A stretch of 33,048 bases of DNA from an uncultured Bacteroidales bacterium (GTDB lineage Bacteria > Bacteroidota > Bacteroidia > Bacteroidales > Paludibacteraceae), in the NCBI GenBank assembly GCA_902784425.1, contig CACZUS010000026.1, forward strand, positions 1-33,048. The letters are read 5' to 3'. Below are positions 8,288-17,740 of this stretch, one piece after another; within the stretch, counting starts at the first letter, position 1, and every line of letters begins with the position of its first letter. The translations under genes were made by a program, and so were the position numbers. A model generated the notes under the pieces. It did not search any database. It was not told the DNA's origin and was given only the letters and a program-made list of their open reading frames with translations.

Positions 8288-8956
8288 CTATTTTCTCCAA
8301 GCATTCACAATATCTCCGATATAAAAATAATGGATGCCTGCAGGGAAATTAGCATAGAAATCTTTTGGAACATCCTGACAGAACTTAGTGGAATCAAACT
8401 GCTGTCCGTCATACATCTTTCTACATTCAAGCACAAGATCTGCCTCTGCATAGTAAGGCGTACCATTCTCCGTATAAAGAGTATGCAAACCTAACTCCTT
8501 CGCTTTATCACCATCTCTACCACTATGAGTACCCATATAATCCAATATCTTCGTGTCGGCAAAATGCATAACGGTAAAGTAAGCCGACTTATCCATAAAC
8601 TCTTTTGTATATCGACGTTCAGCCACATAAACAGTCACCACAGGACGTTGCATACCCCATAATGTACCAATACCACCCCATCCGATGGTCATCGCGTTAC
8701 TAACAGCCGTGTCTCCTGCACAGAGCAACAAACCATGTCCACCATCACCCGTAAAGAATGAAAAGTTCATCAGCGAATCAGGTTCACTCATCACATCAAA
8801 CTTCTTAAAGGTATCAGAAACCACAGGAGAAACCTGAGAAGCAACCGCGGTTGTATCATCCATTGTTTGTTGTGGAGGATTATTTTCAGCATGACGAATA
8901 CATACATAGGCCAATACAGCTGCCAATAAAATATTTAATATATACGAAGCTTTCAT
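8288..8956 (-). CDS. Membrane-anchored flavin reductase-like protein
   Basis: A 222-residue protein with one N-terminal hydrophobic segment (about residues 5-21), a short spacer, then a split-barrel flavin-binding domain. The NAMTIGWGG motif (about 87-95) parallels NAMNAAWGG in the cytosolic paralogue at 252-815. It is followed by VTVYVAERRYT and AYFTVMHF strands typical of the family. It has no lipobox cysteine, so it is probably a signal-anchored periplasmic protein. A redox or flavin-transfer role at the envelope is an inference. It is followed by the secreted HExxH gene on the same strand. Confidence 0.8.
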   Translation of the reverse strand: MKASYILNILLAAVLAYVCIRHAENNPPQQTMDDTTAVASQVSPVVSDTFKKFDVMSEPDSLMNFSFFTGDGGHGLLLCAGDTAVSNAMTIGWGGIGTLWGMQRPVVTVYVAERRYTKEFMDKSAYFTVMHFADTKILDYMGTHSGRDGDKAKELGLHTLYTENGTPYYAEADLVLECRKMYDGQQFDSTKFCQDVPKDFYANFPAGIHYFYIGDIVNAWRK

Positions 8957-9146
8957 ACACTTACTTTTAAATTATGTGGTCGAATTACGTTCAAGGAATT
9001 TACACATCTCATTCTTCATCAACACTTTAGCAAAGAATATTCTATCAAGCAATAATTCTATAGACATGTAGAATTCCACACAAAATTCAATAAAATTCTT
9101 GGAAATCACAAGCAAATCAAAGAAAAACAGCTAAATAAATATTACC

Positions 9147-10373
9147 TCAACAACGCAACAACTCATCAAAGCATTTCACTGCATAAATATCTGTCATTCC
9201 TGCAATAAAATCCAAGATGGCTCTTATATAAACCTTCCTTTCGGATAGGTCTCCATAAATTTTCTGATTTTTATACTTATCTTGCAATGATTCATACCTT
9301 TCAATTCCAGAAATAAGATCTGGATAACAATAAGCCATTAGGAATGATGTGAAATCCTGTACAAACTGCTTTCCATCATAGTTTTGAGATACAATAAATC
9401 GAATTGTATCAGATTCCTTATAAAGGCTCAGCAAGTAATCAAACAACTGATTGACAACCAATTCTGAATAAGCCTTATAGGGATTAAGACGAGGATTATT
9501 GTAGATATTCTGGTAATTGAAATTTTTAATGCGATTAAGATGGTCTGACATCGTCTGACTGAGTCGCAAACCAACCTTCGGGTCACTGTTTTCACATAAA
9601 TCAAGAATCAAATCATGCATAATCACTGTGGTGTTGACCGACCTATCTTTACGTACAAGTGACAAATCTTGCAATTCATCCAACTGTCGTTTCGTGAAGT
9701 AGCCCAACATTTTAGCATCTTCAATATCGCGACCCAAATAAGCGATCTTATCCGCCAACTTCACGACACATCCCTCCCACGTGTAGGATTGGAACTTACC
9801 TTTCGAAGAGAAATCCTTCAAATCAATGTATTCTGATCTTGGTCGTAAATCATTATCATCCAATTCACCACAATGAGAGATGATGCCATCCCTCACAGCA
9901 TACGTAAGATCTAAATTTCGATAGTTTCCCTCTTCATCCGCAAGCAGTTCAATTTGATCGACAAGATAGAGCCCATTTCTTTCGTGCCAAAAACGAGTGG
10001 ATAAAAAACGAACATAAAGATCATCCAACACATCCTCCCCTTGATGACCAAAAGGTGCATGTCCTAAGTCATGAGCAAGAGCAATCGCACTTGTCAATTC
10101 CACATTCAAACCTAACTCCTTGGCAATGGTGCAAGCCACCGATTCGACATGAAGCACATGTTCGATGCGAGTACAAATATGATCATTATCCGCACCATTA
10201 AAAAAGACCTGTGTTTTATGTTTTAAGCGACGAAAAGCCAGCGAATGAAGTATCCGCGTATAATCCCTACTATATTCGCTTCTAATATCATTCTTTTTTT
10301 GATAAATATCATCCTCTCGTCTGATCAACTCAGACGACTCAATAGCAGCAACAGATCGAAAATTTTTTTGCAT
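9147..10373 (-). CDS. dgt: Deoxyguanosinetriphosphate triphosphohydrolase-like protein (HD domain)
   Basis: A 408-residue HD-domain phosphohydrolase. The N-terminus has RRLKHKTQVF and ICTRIEHVLHVESVA, then ALAHDLGHAPFGHQGE with the metal-binding H101-D102 pair. These are signature segments of dGTPase/dNTPase enzymes, which split dNTPs to nucleoside and triphosphate and thus control dNTP pools. Its length fits shorter dGTPase-like proteins. A minus-strand -7 box at 10416-10423 is well placed for the ATG at 10373. dNTPases can also serve in phage defence by depleting nucleotides, but nothing here argues for that over housekeeping. Confidence 0.9.
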   Translation of the reverse strand: MQKNFRSVAAIESSELIRREDDIYQKKNDIRSEYSRDYTRILHSLAFRRLKHKTQVFFNGADNDHICTRIEHVLHVESVACTIAKELGLNVELTSAIALAHDLGHAPFGHQGEDVLDDLYVRFLSTRFWHERNGLYLVDQIELLADEEGNYRNLDLTYAVRDGIISHCGELDDNDLRPRSEYIDLKDFSSKGKFQSYTWEGCVVKLADKIAYLGRDIEDAKMLGYFTKRQLDELQDLSLVRKDRSVNTTVIMHDLILDLCENSDPKVGLRLSQTMSDHLNRIKNFNYQNIYNNPRLNPYKAYSELVVNQLFDYLLSLYKESDTIRFIVSQNYDGKQFVQDFTSFLMAYCYPDLISGIERYESLQDKYKNQKIYGDLSERKVYIRAILDFIAGMTDIYAVKCFDELLRC

Positions 10374-10415
10374 AAATAATAAAATAAGAGGTTTATGATT
10401 CTACCTAATATCGAA

Positions 10416-10423
10416 CAAATATA
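10416..10423 (-). promoter_or_regulatory. -7 box for dgt
   Basis: The minus strand reads TATATTTG, an exact TAnnTTTG match, 43 nt upstream of the dgt ATG. The -33 element is not clear. Confidence 0.5.
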
Positions 10424-10585
10424 GTAAAAAATTCTTTAGATGATGAATTTATAAAGCTCACCTTAAAAAGACAAAATAAAACAACGATGCTAATCCTTTT
10501 AGAAAAGGGTTAAATCTTTCACTGAATAAAAAAGGTATTTCACTTAAATGACAGAAAAAAAGTGTATATTTAGGAATTATACTTT

Positions 10586-10593
10586 TATATTTG
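10586..10593 (+). promoter_or_regulatory. -7 box for the CotH gene
   Basis: TATATTTG matches TAnnTTTG exactly, about 100 nt upstream of the ATG at 10695. No good -33 box is seen, so the assignment is tentative. Confidence 0.4.
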
Positions 10594-10694
10594 CTACTGT
10601 AAAGAGAAGAGATGAGATGTTTTTATTGTAAATTTATAGGTGTAAAGGTAAAAAGTATAAAGTTCCCCTATTGTTAATGTAAAAACAAAATATC

Positions 10695-13600
10695 ATGAAA
10701 AGAAAATTACTCCCTTTGTTGGCCCTGTTTGCATCATATAGTATGTATGCGGTCAACATCAATGAACTGATGGTGAGGAACGTCTCCTATCAGTACAATG
10801 ATAAATTCAACTTTGAGGGTTGGGTGGAATTATACAACCCAGGAGCACAAAGTGTGGACCTGAGCAATTGTTTTTTCTCCAACACTTCTGAAAACCTATA
10901 CTTATGGCAGAACAAATCTAACATAGTTCTTCAACCGGGAGAATATGCTATTTTTTATTTTGATGAATTAGATGAAGGCAACCATGCAAGTTTCAAACTT
11001 GACAGTGATGGTGGAGAACTCTATTTAACGGATGCCAATGGTAGTATGTTGGACTTTATTAAGTATCCAAAACCATTCCGTAACTCATCATACGGATGTG
11101 TCACAGATGGTTCTACCGAGTATGGATTCTTTGTCACCCCATCCATGGGACGATCCAACAATTCGGTTATTGCTACTGCACAAACTGCCGCTCCTACGTT
11201 TAGTACGAAAGGCGGTTTCTTCAATTCCAACCAAAGCATAACCATCCAAGCAGCCAATCCTGCTGCTAAAATTTATTATACAACAGATGGTTCTGAACCT
11301 AAGGAGAATGGAATGCTCTATACTAGTCCTATCAACATAGGCAGTACAACACCCCTGCGTGCCATTGCGGTGGTTAACGGAGAAGTTCCCAGTGACATCA
11401 CCACTGCCACCTACTTCTTCCTCAACAACATTCCTGTTGCCACAAAAGTAGTCTCTTTGGTAACCGACAGGGACTTTGTATACGGTGATTCTCTTGGAGC
11501 TTTGGTGGTTGGTAGAAACGGTTCTACAGTGCCAACCAATTGTAGCGCTATGGATAACAGAGCCAACTATATGAATGATTGGGACAGACCATGTAACTTT
11601 GAGCTTTTTGACGAACAAAAAGCATCGCAACTCAACCAAGAGGTGAAAATCGGTTGCTTTGGTGCTTGCTCTCGTACGAAATATATCAAATCAATTAAGG
11701 TAAAGGCTAACAAAATATATGGCAACAATAAATTAGATTACCCTATCTTTACTGAAAAGCCTAATCTTAAATGGAAAAGCATCGTTCTTAGAAATTCAGG
11801 TAACGACTTCGGTCGTATGCTATTCAGAGATGGATTCCTACAAACTCTGATTGCATCTAATATGGATATCGACCATCAAGCCTATGAGCCTTCTGTCGTA
11901 TTCATGAATGGTGAATACTACGGAATGTTAGGAATCAGAGAGAGGTCCAACAAAGATTTCATCTATTCAAACTATGGACTGGATGAAGAGGATATTTGCA
12001 TCGAGGAGGCCTCCGACAAAGCTACGGAATGCGACGACTACCAAAACGTTCTTAACATTGCCAAAAATGCTAACATGAACGCAAGCGACGTGTTTGATCA
12101 AATGGACGAGATCATCGATGTGGATGAATGTCTGAACTACTTCATGTCTCAAATCTACATCTGCAACGAGGATTGGTCGGGAGGAAACATCAAAGCTTGG
12201 CACCGCAACAAAAATGGAAAATGGAGATGGATCTTATACGATACCGACTACTCCACTTCTCTATATGGCAACTATCTCAACACCAACGGTTTCCAATATG
12301 CAGCAAGATGTAAATTCTTTCCTCAGTTCATCAAAAACGATGAATTCAAAAGACGTTTGATGACCAAATTCGTTGCACATGCTGGTACGACATTCGAATC
12401 AGAACATGTGTCACAAGTTCTAGATAGCATGATTGCATTGCTGGAACCAGAAGCAGACTACTTCTTCAAATACTTACAATCTTACAAAAAAACTGAGGTG
12501 AGTTCATGGCGAGCTGAAGCTGAAAAGGTTCGTAACTACCTAACTGCTCGCGAGCAATTCTTATTCAATCATGTGGCAGACTCCCTAAGATTAGGTTCTC
12601 CTGTGGCTCTCAGAATCTATTCTGATGTGGATGGAGCCTCTTATTTACTGAATAATTTAGAGACGATTCGCAAACGTGATTTCAGAAGTAAATACTTCAC
12701 CAACAGTGCCATTTCAGTTAAAGCAGAAGCCCCTGCTGGATATAAGTTCAGCAGATGGGAAGTATGTCGTGAAAACTATATCATCGATGCCAACGAAACA
12801 TGGAAATTCGCTTATAAAACAGACTCAATAGACCAATCATGGAAAGAACTCTCATTCAATGATGAAAGTTGGAACTCTGGATTAGCTCCTATCGGTATGG
12901 GTACCAATTTCCAAAAGACCAATATCTCCACTGGTTCCACTGAAAACAATAACGGCAACGGTAATGGTTTCAACTTTGGCGACTTTGGAAACTTCGGTGA
13001 TTTTGGTGGTATCGGTGGTGCTGGTGGTGCTGGAGGAATTGGCGGACCTGGTGGTATTACAGGACCTGGTGGTATTACCGGACCTGGTTGGCCAATCACT
13101 ACAGGTGGTAGCACAACATCCTTCTTGCGTAAAACATTCACCATCTCGCAACTAAACAATATGGGTGCAAACATTCACTGCACCGCACATATCAACGATG
13201 GTGCTATCATCTATTTAAATGGTCGCGAAGTATACAGATTCAATCTGCCAGACATGGTCAACGATACGATAAAGGCTAATTTGGAGATGGATTCATACGC
13301 CATTCTTAACTTCGATATTCCTCGTTCTTACTTCGTCGAGGGACAGAACGTCATTGCGGTTGAACTTCACAACGCAGGTGGCTCTTCCCTACTCTTCGAT
13401 TTAAGTATGATTGACGACAATACTGGTATCAGTGTCATCAACTCAGCCAACAGCGAAGTATACCAAACGAACGTAAACGACAAACTCGTATTACATGCAA
13501 TCTTCGAAAGAGACAACAACTGGAATCCTTCCAACGTGAAACTATACATCAACGAGGTTTGTGCAGCCAACAAACAGTATGTTGACGAATTTAGAGAAGA

Positions 13601-14270
13601 AGAGGATTGGATCGAGATATACAATGATGGAAGTGCCGCTGTCGATTTAGGCGGTATGTACATCACCAACCATAGAGACACTTTGATGAAATATCGTATT
13701 CCTACTGGCAACTCTAAATTAACGACTGTGCCAGCAAAAGGATACTTGATTATCTGGGCAGACAAAGACTCTACCACACAAGGACCACTTCACACAAACT
13801 TCAAATTGAACAAGAGTCAGAGTCAAACCGTATGCTTGTCAAGAATGGTTAACAACAATCTCGAAGTGTTGGATTCCATTACCTACTTGCCTCATAAGAA
13901 CAAGCAGACATATAGCCGCTTCTCATATACAGGCAATGGTGCATGGACCATCACATCCATACCTACATTAGGAAAGAAAAACGCATACGCTCCTGTGGAT
14001 ATCGAAACACAATCTGTGACGTTAGCAGCTAATGAGACAACTGATGTTGCTCGTATCTATCCTAATCCTGCAGAAGATTACCTATGGTTCTCATACGCAG
14101 AAGAAGGAAGAGCTTTTGTAACAATTGCTGATCTTAGTGGTCGAATCCTAATCAACCGTTACGTTGATAATGGAGGAAGCATTGCCGTAGGATCCCTTAA
14201 AGAAGGTGTTTATGCATTGAATTTAACTATCAATGGAAACCATTACTCAATGAAACTGGTAAAAAAATAG
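10695..14270 (+). CDS. Secreted CotH/lamin-tail surface protein with T9SS type A sorting domain
   Basis: A 1191-residue secreted protein. It has a signal peptide (about 1-19), a lamin-tail domain (about 20-120) and a chitobiase-type C-terminal fold (about 160-245, IYYTTDGSEP). A CotH kinase-like domain follows (about 255-600) with SNKDFIYSNYGLD and the metal-binding WILYDTDYS (D516, D518). Next come a galactose-binding-like beta sandwich (about 700-915), a second lamin-tail domain (about 949-1085) and a type A sorting tail (about 1119-1191, RIYPNPAEDYLWF). CotH relatives phosphorylate spore-coat or surface proteins; here a surface kinase or adhesin role is inferred. The beta sandwich is interrupted at about 751-806 by a glycine-rich stretch with an 18-bp tandem repeat. 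Monocistronic, with a terminator right after it. Confidence 0.9.
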   Translation: MKRKLLPLLALFASYSMYAVNINELMVRNVSYQYNDKFNFEGWVELYNPGAQSVDLSNCFFSNTSENLYLWQNKSNIVLQPGEYAIFYFDELDEGNHASFKLDSDGGELYLTDANGSMLDFIKYPKPFRNSSYGCVTDGSTEYGFFVTPSMGRSNNSVIATAQTAAPTFSTKGGFFNSNQSITIQAANPAAKIYYTTDGSEPKENGMLYTSPINIGSTTPLRAIAVVNGEVPSDITTATYFFLNNIPVATKVVSLVTDRDFVYGDSLGALVVGRNGSTVPTNCSAMDNRANYMNDWDRPCNFELFDEQKASQLNQEVKIGCFGACSRTKYIKSIKVKANKIYGNNKLDYPIFTEKPNLKWKSIVLRNSGNDFGRMLFRDGFLQTLIASNMDIDHQAYEPSVVFMNGEYYGMLGIRERSNKDFIYSNYGLDEEDICIEEASDKATECDDYQNVLNIAKNANMNASDVFDQMDEIIDVDECLNYFMSQIYICNEDWSGGNIKAWHRNKNGKWRWILYDTDYSTSLYGNYLNTNGFQYAARCKFFPQFIKNDEFKRRLMTKFVAHAGTTFESEHVSQVLDSMIALLEPEADYFFKYLQSYKKTEVSSWRAEAEKVRNYLTAREQFLFNHVADSLRLGSPVALRIYSDVDGASYLLNNLETIRKRDFRSKYFTNSAISVKAEAPAGYKFSRWEVCRENYIIDANETWKFAYKTDSIDQSWKELSFNDESWNSGLAPIGMGTNFQKTNISTGSTENNNGNGNGFNFGDFGNFGDFGGIGGAGGAGGIGGPGGITGPGGITGPGWPITTGGSTTSFLRKTFTISQLNNMGANIHCTAHINDGAIIYLNGREVYRFNLPDMVNDTIKANLEMDSYAILNFDIPRSYFVEGQNVIAVELHNAGGSSLLFDLSMIDDNTGISVINSANSEVYQTNVNDKLVLHAIFERDNNWNPSNVKLYINEVCAANKQYVDEFREEEDWIEIYNDGSAAVDLGGMYITNHRDTLMKYRIPTGNSKLTTVPAKGYLIIWADKDSTTQGPLHTNFKLNKSQSQTVCLSRMVNNNLEVLDSITYLPHKNKQTYSRFSYTGNGAWTITSIPTLGKKNAYAPVDIETQSVTLAANETTDVARIYPNPAEDYLWFSYAEEGRAFVTIADLSGRILINRYVDNGGSIAVGSLKEGVYALNLTINGNHYSMKLVKK
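13040..13092 (+). repeat. In-frame 18-bp tandem repeat coding a glycine-rich stretch
   Basis: GGACCTGGTGGTATTAC(A/C) occurs twice in a row and a third, broken copy follows (GGACCTGGTTGG). It encodes G-P-G-G-I-T units. The unit is a multiple of three, so copy changes keep the frame. Confidence 0.7.
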
Positions 14271-14296
14271 CTTAAATATTTTCTTCATCAAGCGAG

Positions 14297-14335
14297 ACTC
14301 CGCAGATCTTTTATGGACTGCGGAGTTTTGTTTTT
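14297..14335 (+). terminator. Rho-independent terminator of the CotH gene
   Basis: ACTCCGCAG (14297-14305) and CTGCGGAGT (14318-14326) form a perfect 9-bp stem with a 12-nt loop, followed by TTTGTTTTT. It starts 26 nt after the stop. Confidence 0.9.
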
Positions 14336-14434
14336 ATACGATGGACGAATTTGTACTTACTTAATGGTAGAGTTTGTCATACCAATTGTCTGAACGCACT
14401 CAATGTGTCAACGATGTCCTGAGATACGATAGTT

Positions 14435-14506
14435 AACTCTTAACGTAACAGACACCGCAGACGACGTCTCTACGAGGGACATAACCCTTACCTCCAAACT
14501 CTTAAC
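14435..14506. repeat. Intergenic repeat, copy A
   Basis: About 70 bp reading AACTCTTAACG...CAGACACCGC...GTCTCTACGAGGG...TAACCCTTACCT...AACTCTTAAC. Copy B lies at 14530-14605 in the same orientation. The GACACCGC...GTC part can form a degenerate hairpin. Confidence 0.65.
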
Positions 14507-14538
14507 TCTTAACTCTTAACTCTTAATTCTTAACTCTT
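14497..14538. repeat. Tandem heptamer repeat (AACTCTT)n
   Basis: Six contiguous 7-bp units: AACTCTT four times, AATTCTT once, AACTCTT once. It joins repeat copies A and B. The variant unit AATTCTT is the reverse complement of the AAGAATT-phase array at 21751-21774. Confidence 0.85.
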
Positions 14539-14605
14539 AATTTTACAGACGCCGCAAGCGACATCTCTACAAAAAGGGATTAACCCTTACCTAAGAACTC
14601 TTAAC
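14530..14605. repeat. Intergenic repeat, copy B
   Basis: An imperfect second copy: ACTCTTAATTTTACAGACGCCGC...CATCTCTAC...GGGATTAACCCTTACCT...AACTCTTAAC. It is the better hairpin former (GACGCCGC against GCGACATC, two mismatches). Confidence 0.65.
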
Positions 14606-14608
14606 TAA

Positions 14609-16465
14609 TTAGAATTGGAAGTAAATAAACTTCTGCAAATCTGCCGTGATAAATTGATAGATTATGAAAACGAATATCACCACAAAGATCGCCATGGCTG
14701 GCAATGGAAGTGCAGCAAAAGAGAATCTGTATCTACGTTTGAAATTTTCTGGCAACCAGTGGATAATCATACCCAATATAATCAAAATGAAGACATATTT
14801 ATATCCCATGCAAATTTGAGGGATCAAAGACAAATCCCAACGGCTACCAATTTGGTTCACCATGTTTTTGGCAGTATCCCAAGCTTTTTCATTGGCTTCA
14901 GCTGGGTCTAGATTAGAACCAGCACGGAAGAACAGACGTGTCCATGTAATAAAGACGAATGTTTGGAAAACTGCCCAGCACATCTCTAATCTTTTAAATT
15001 CATGTATTCCTTCGAAATATGCATAAATCAAACGGACGAATGTTCCAATAAAGATAATAACACTCCACACCACTGCAATGTTCCATACAGGAGCAGGGAA
15101 CCAACATGCAATCGCAATGCAGATAACGGTTACTGCCAAAATCACAGCCATACGCGCGAGTACATCCAAATCTTTCCAAAAACGGTAAACAATCATACCG
15201 ATACCATTCAATCCACCCCATATCATGAAATTCCAGCTAGCGCCATGCCAAAGTCCACCCAACAACATCGTGTTCAGACGGTTCATATTGGATGTCAGAT
15301 CCTTTTTCTTCTCCGGATGTTTGTAACATACATAAGTTGCTATCGAGGCAATGACAAGCAAAATCAAGGCAACCCATATACTTCCTGATAGAATGGCTCC
15401 CACCAACGAAATAGTTATAATACACGCATACGTACCAAAAGAAGCCGTACGATTACCTCCCAACGGAATGTACAAGTAATCTTGCAACCACTTAGACAAA
15501 GAGATATGCCAACGCTTCCAGAATCCACCTGGATTCGTAGCCTTATAAGGCGAATTAAAGTTCTTTGGCAAATAGAAGCCCATCAACATGGCAACACCAA
15601 TGGCGATGTCTGTATAACCAGAGAAATCAGCATAGACTTGAAGGGAATATCCAAACAATGCCACGAGGTTCTCAAATCCAGTAAACATGGTAGGATTATC
15701 AAACACACGATCGACAAAATTGACTGCTATATAGTCGCTCAAGATAATCTTCTTCGCCATTCCATTCAGAATCCAGAACATGGCGATACCGAACTGCCGA
15801 CGTGACAAGAAATACTTCTTATAAATCTGTGGGATAAACTCACTGGCACGAACAATCGGTCCTGCCACCAACTGAGGGAAGAAGGTGACATAAAATCCGA
15901 AATTCAATATGTTCTTCACTGGCGCCACTCTTTCTCTGAAGATATCCATCAAATAACTGATACACTGGAATGTGTAGAAAGAGATACCAACCGGAAGGAT
16001 AATCTGATCCACGGTAAACGTAGGTTTCCCTGCAATTCTATCCCCAATCAACGCAAATACATTAATCACCTTGATCTCAATTCCAAAGAGATCATGTATC
16101 ATATCCGCAAAGAAATAGGAATATTTAAAATAACAGAGAGTCAACAAGTTGATGATCAATCCTATAATCAGCCAAGTCTTTTTACCCCACTCTTTTTTGG
16201 CATGATAGATCAGAGCTCCATCCACATAATTGAAGAGTGTTGCAAAAACCAAGATAAGCGTAAACCATCCACTCGTCTTATAATAGAAAAATACACTAAC
16301 TATGAAAAGGAAAGTATTGCGCATCAGTACCTTGTTGTGAACAAAGCTGAATATGGCAAATACCATTATGAAGAATATCCAAAAATAATGCTGCGTGAAA
16401 AGCAACTGACAATTTGGGTCAAATGAGAATATATATTTTATAAAATTTATAAACGTATCTAACAT
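14609..16465 (-). CDS. MBOAT family O-acyltransferase (AlgI-like)
   Basis: A 618-residue polytopic membrane protein of the MBOAT family. Typical AlgI segments are present: PVGISFYTFQCISYLMDI, FFPQLVAGPIVR, WHISLSKWLQDYLYIPLGGN, and LLGGLWHGASWNFMIWGG with the probable catalytic H407. Relatives move acetyl groups across the inner membrane so that partner SGNH proteins can acetylate an exported polysaccharide. It is the last gene of a three-gene operon; its ATG at 16465 is 2 nt after the stop of the SGNH gene upstream. At 618 residues it is longer than typical AlgI, with extra membrane segments at about 365-385 and 440-485. The acceptor (capsule, O-antigen or other glycan) is unknown. Confidence 0.9.
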   Translation of the reverse strand: MLDTFINFIKYIFSFDPNCQLLFTQHYFWIFFIMVFAIFSFVHNKVLMRNTFLFIVSVFFYYKTSGWFTLILVFATLFNYVDGALIYHAKKEWGKKTWLIIGLIINLLTLCYFKYSYFFADMIHDLFGIEIKVINVFALIGDRIAGKPTFTVDQIILPVGISFYTFQCISYLMDIFRERVAPVKNILNFGFYVTFFPQLVAGPIVRASEFIPQIYKKYFLSRRQFGIAMFWILNGMAKKIILSDYIAVNFVDRVFDNPTMFTGFENLVALFGYSLQVYADFSGYTDIAIGVAMLMGFYLPKNFNSPYKATNPGGFWKRWHISLSKWLQDYLYIPLGGNRTASFGTYACIITISLVGAILSGSIWVALILLVIASIATYVCYKHPEKKKDLTSNMNRLNTMLLGGLWHGASWNFMIWGGLNGIGMIVYRFWKDLDVLARMAVILAVTVICIAIACWFPAPVWNIAVVWSVIIFIGTFVRLIYAYFEGIHEFKRLEMCWAVFQTFVFITWTRLFFRAGSNLDPAEANEKAWDTAKNMVNQIGSRWDLSLIPQICMGYKYVFILIILGMIIHWLPENFKRRYRFSFAALPLPAMAIFVVIFVFIIYQFITADLQKFIYFQF

Positions 16466-16467
16466 AA

Positions 16468-17721
16468 CTACTCTTTTTCTAAATACGACATAATCAATGC
16501 ATTATAAAAAATGTCGCCTATCAGTTTATAACCTTTTTTTGTAAAATGTATCTTATCTTTTTGTGCTAATCCATTCTGTTCCCAAATACGCATGGATTCC
16601 AAGCCACCCATCCATCCAAACAGATCCCAATAGCCTGCTTCATACTTCTTTGCCAACGTCAGAAAGGCATGTTGCGCCTTCAATCCATTACGGTTCACCA
16701 CATAAGTGACTTTCTTCTTCTGACGCACCTTTCGGAATGAATCATTATTGGTCACAAAGATGTAAAAGCACTCTGGACTGATCTTCTCTATCTCTGCTAT
16801 CAGAGAGTCGTAACGTGCAATGAATTTCTCTTCAGAGAAGTTCTGAGGAACAGCATCATTAATACCAATACCGAAGATGACCATATCAGGTTTTATCAGT
16901 TCCAAATCACGTTGGAAATTTTCACATGAGAGATAGGAAGGAACCGATGCACCATTCACTCCAATGGAATGATAAACAATGCCATCTTGATCATTTTCAA
17001 CAATAAAACCACAAACAGTAAATGCATGTGGTGTCATATCAAGTTGTTTGATTCTCAACACAAAAGAATCACGAGGTTGCAAAAAATGAAAAACATACGA
17101 CTCTGTCGAATCGTCAAATATAGGATATATGTTCGTGCTATCTGTATCTAACATATAGGGAATACACATGGAGTCGGAATAACCTAACAGACGTATTCTA
17201 GTGAAACTCCAACGATAAGAGGTATCCACATCCATTTTAACGCGAATCTCCGCATCGGGATCCATGGTGGTCACAGCCATTCCCATCATACCCAACTGTG
17301 CCATTCGTTCTTTTTTCACATTTTTAGAGGTGATCCAATTGCCTGTCGACGTCACCTTGTAGTTGGTTGGATTATTGGTCTTCGCCACTTTATACGGGAA
17401 GATAACACCTCTTGAAGGAGTGAAGTCATCATTGATAGAATCAAAATGGCATCTTACCGTATGAGAAAAATAGTCTGCTTGAATATGCGACCCTCCAATA
17501 TGCAAAATGTTCACCTTTCCTTTGCGACACAAGACGATGGAGTCCATTTTGTCGAAGAAGAGATCTTTACGATGATGATGAACAGAATCCGGATATTGGA
17601 TAGACATTAAGGAATCCACCAAAAAATCATACGGGATAGGGTCTCGCACCAAAAAGCCCTTTGCGGACAGGCACATGACCTCAATGAGGAAAAGCATCAA
17701 AAAAAACAATTTTCGTTTCAT
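16468..17721 (-). CDS. Extracytoplasmic SGNH/GDSL hydrolase-like protein
   Basis: A 417-residue protein with an N-terminal signal peptide (MKRKLFFLMLFLIEVMCLSAKG). SGNH blocks are visible: ILHIGGSHIQAD with S78 as likely nucleophile, FGIGINDA as the Asn-containing block III, and DKIHF with D389 and H392. Block I reads GGSH where the sister protein has GDSQ. The reading frame also allows a GTG at 17724; the ATG at 17721 gives the better signal peptide. It lies between the other SGNH gene (gap about 20 nt) and the MBOAT gene (gap 2 nt). It most likely transfers or removes acetyl groups on the glycan served by the MBOAT; direction of the reaction is inferred. Confidence 0.85.
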   Translation of the reverse strand: MKRKLFFLMLFLIEVMCLSAKGFLVRDPIPYDFLVDSLMSIQYPDSVHHHRKDLFFDKMDSIVLCRKGKVNILHIGGSHIQADYFSHTVRCHFDSINDDFTPSRGVIFPYKVAKTNNPTNYKVTSTGNWITSKNVKKERMAQLGMMGMAVTTMDPDAEIRVKMDVDTSYRWSFTRIRLLGYSDSMCIPYMLDTDSTNIYPIFDDSTESYVFHFLQPRDSFVLRIKQLDMTPHAFTVCGFIVENDQDGIVYHSIGVNGASVPSYLSCENFQRDLELIKPDMVIFGIGINDAVPQNFSEEKFIARYDSLIAEIEKISPECFYIFVTNNDSFRKVRQKKKVTYVVNRNGLKAQHAFLTLAKKYEAGYWDLFGWMGGLESMRIWEQNGLAQKDKIHFTKKGYKLIGDIFYNALIMSYLEKE

Positions 17722-17740
17722 CACTTATCTACCTCCACAA

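Larger units (their letters stand above)
10374..10694. other. Divergent intergenic region between dgt and the CotH gene
   Basis: A 321-bp AT-rich spacer that holds candidate promoters for both flanking genes (10416-10423 minus, 10586-10593 plus). No coding potential or strong hairpin is visible. The plus-strand leader of about 100 nt is purine-rich. Confidence 0.6.

Noticed and set aside
9147-10373. dgt as an anti-phage dNTPase
   Set aside because: Sequence fits an ordinary dGTPase-like enzyme and it is neither in nor next to the McrBC transcript.
11088-11639. 183-codon minus-strand open frame opposite the CotH gene
   Set aside because: The plus-strand protein has clear domains across this stretch; the antisense frame has none.
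14497-14538. Heptamer array as a CRISPR
   Set aside because: The units are contiguous 7-mers with no spacers.
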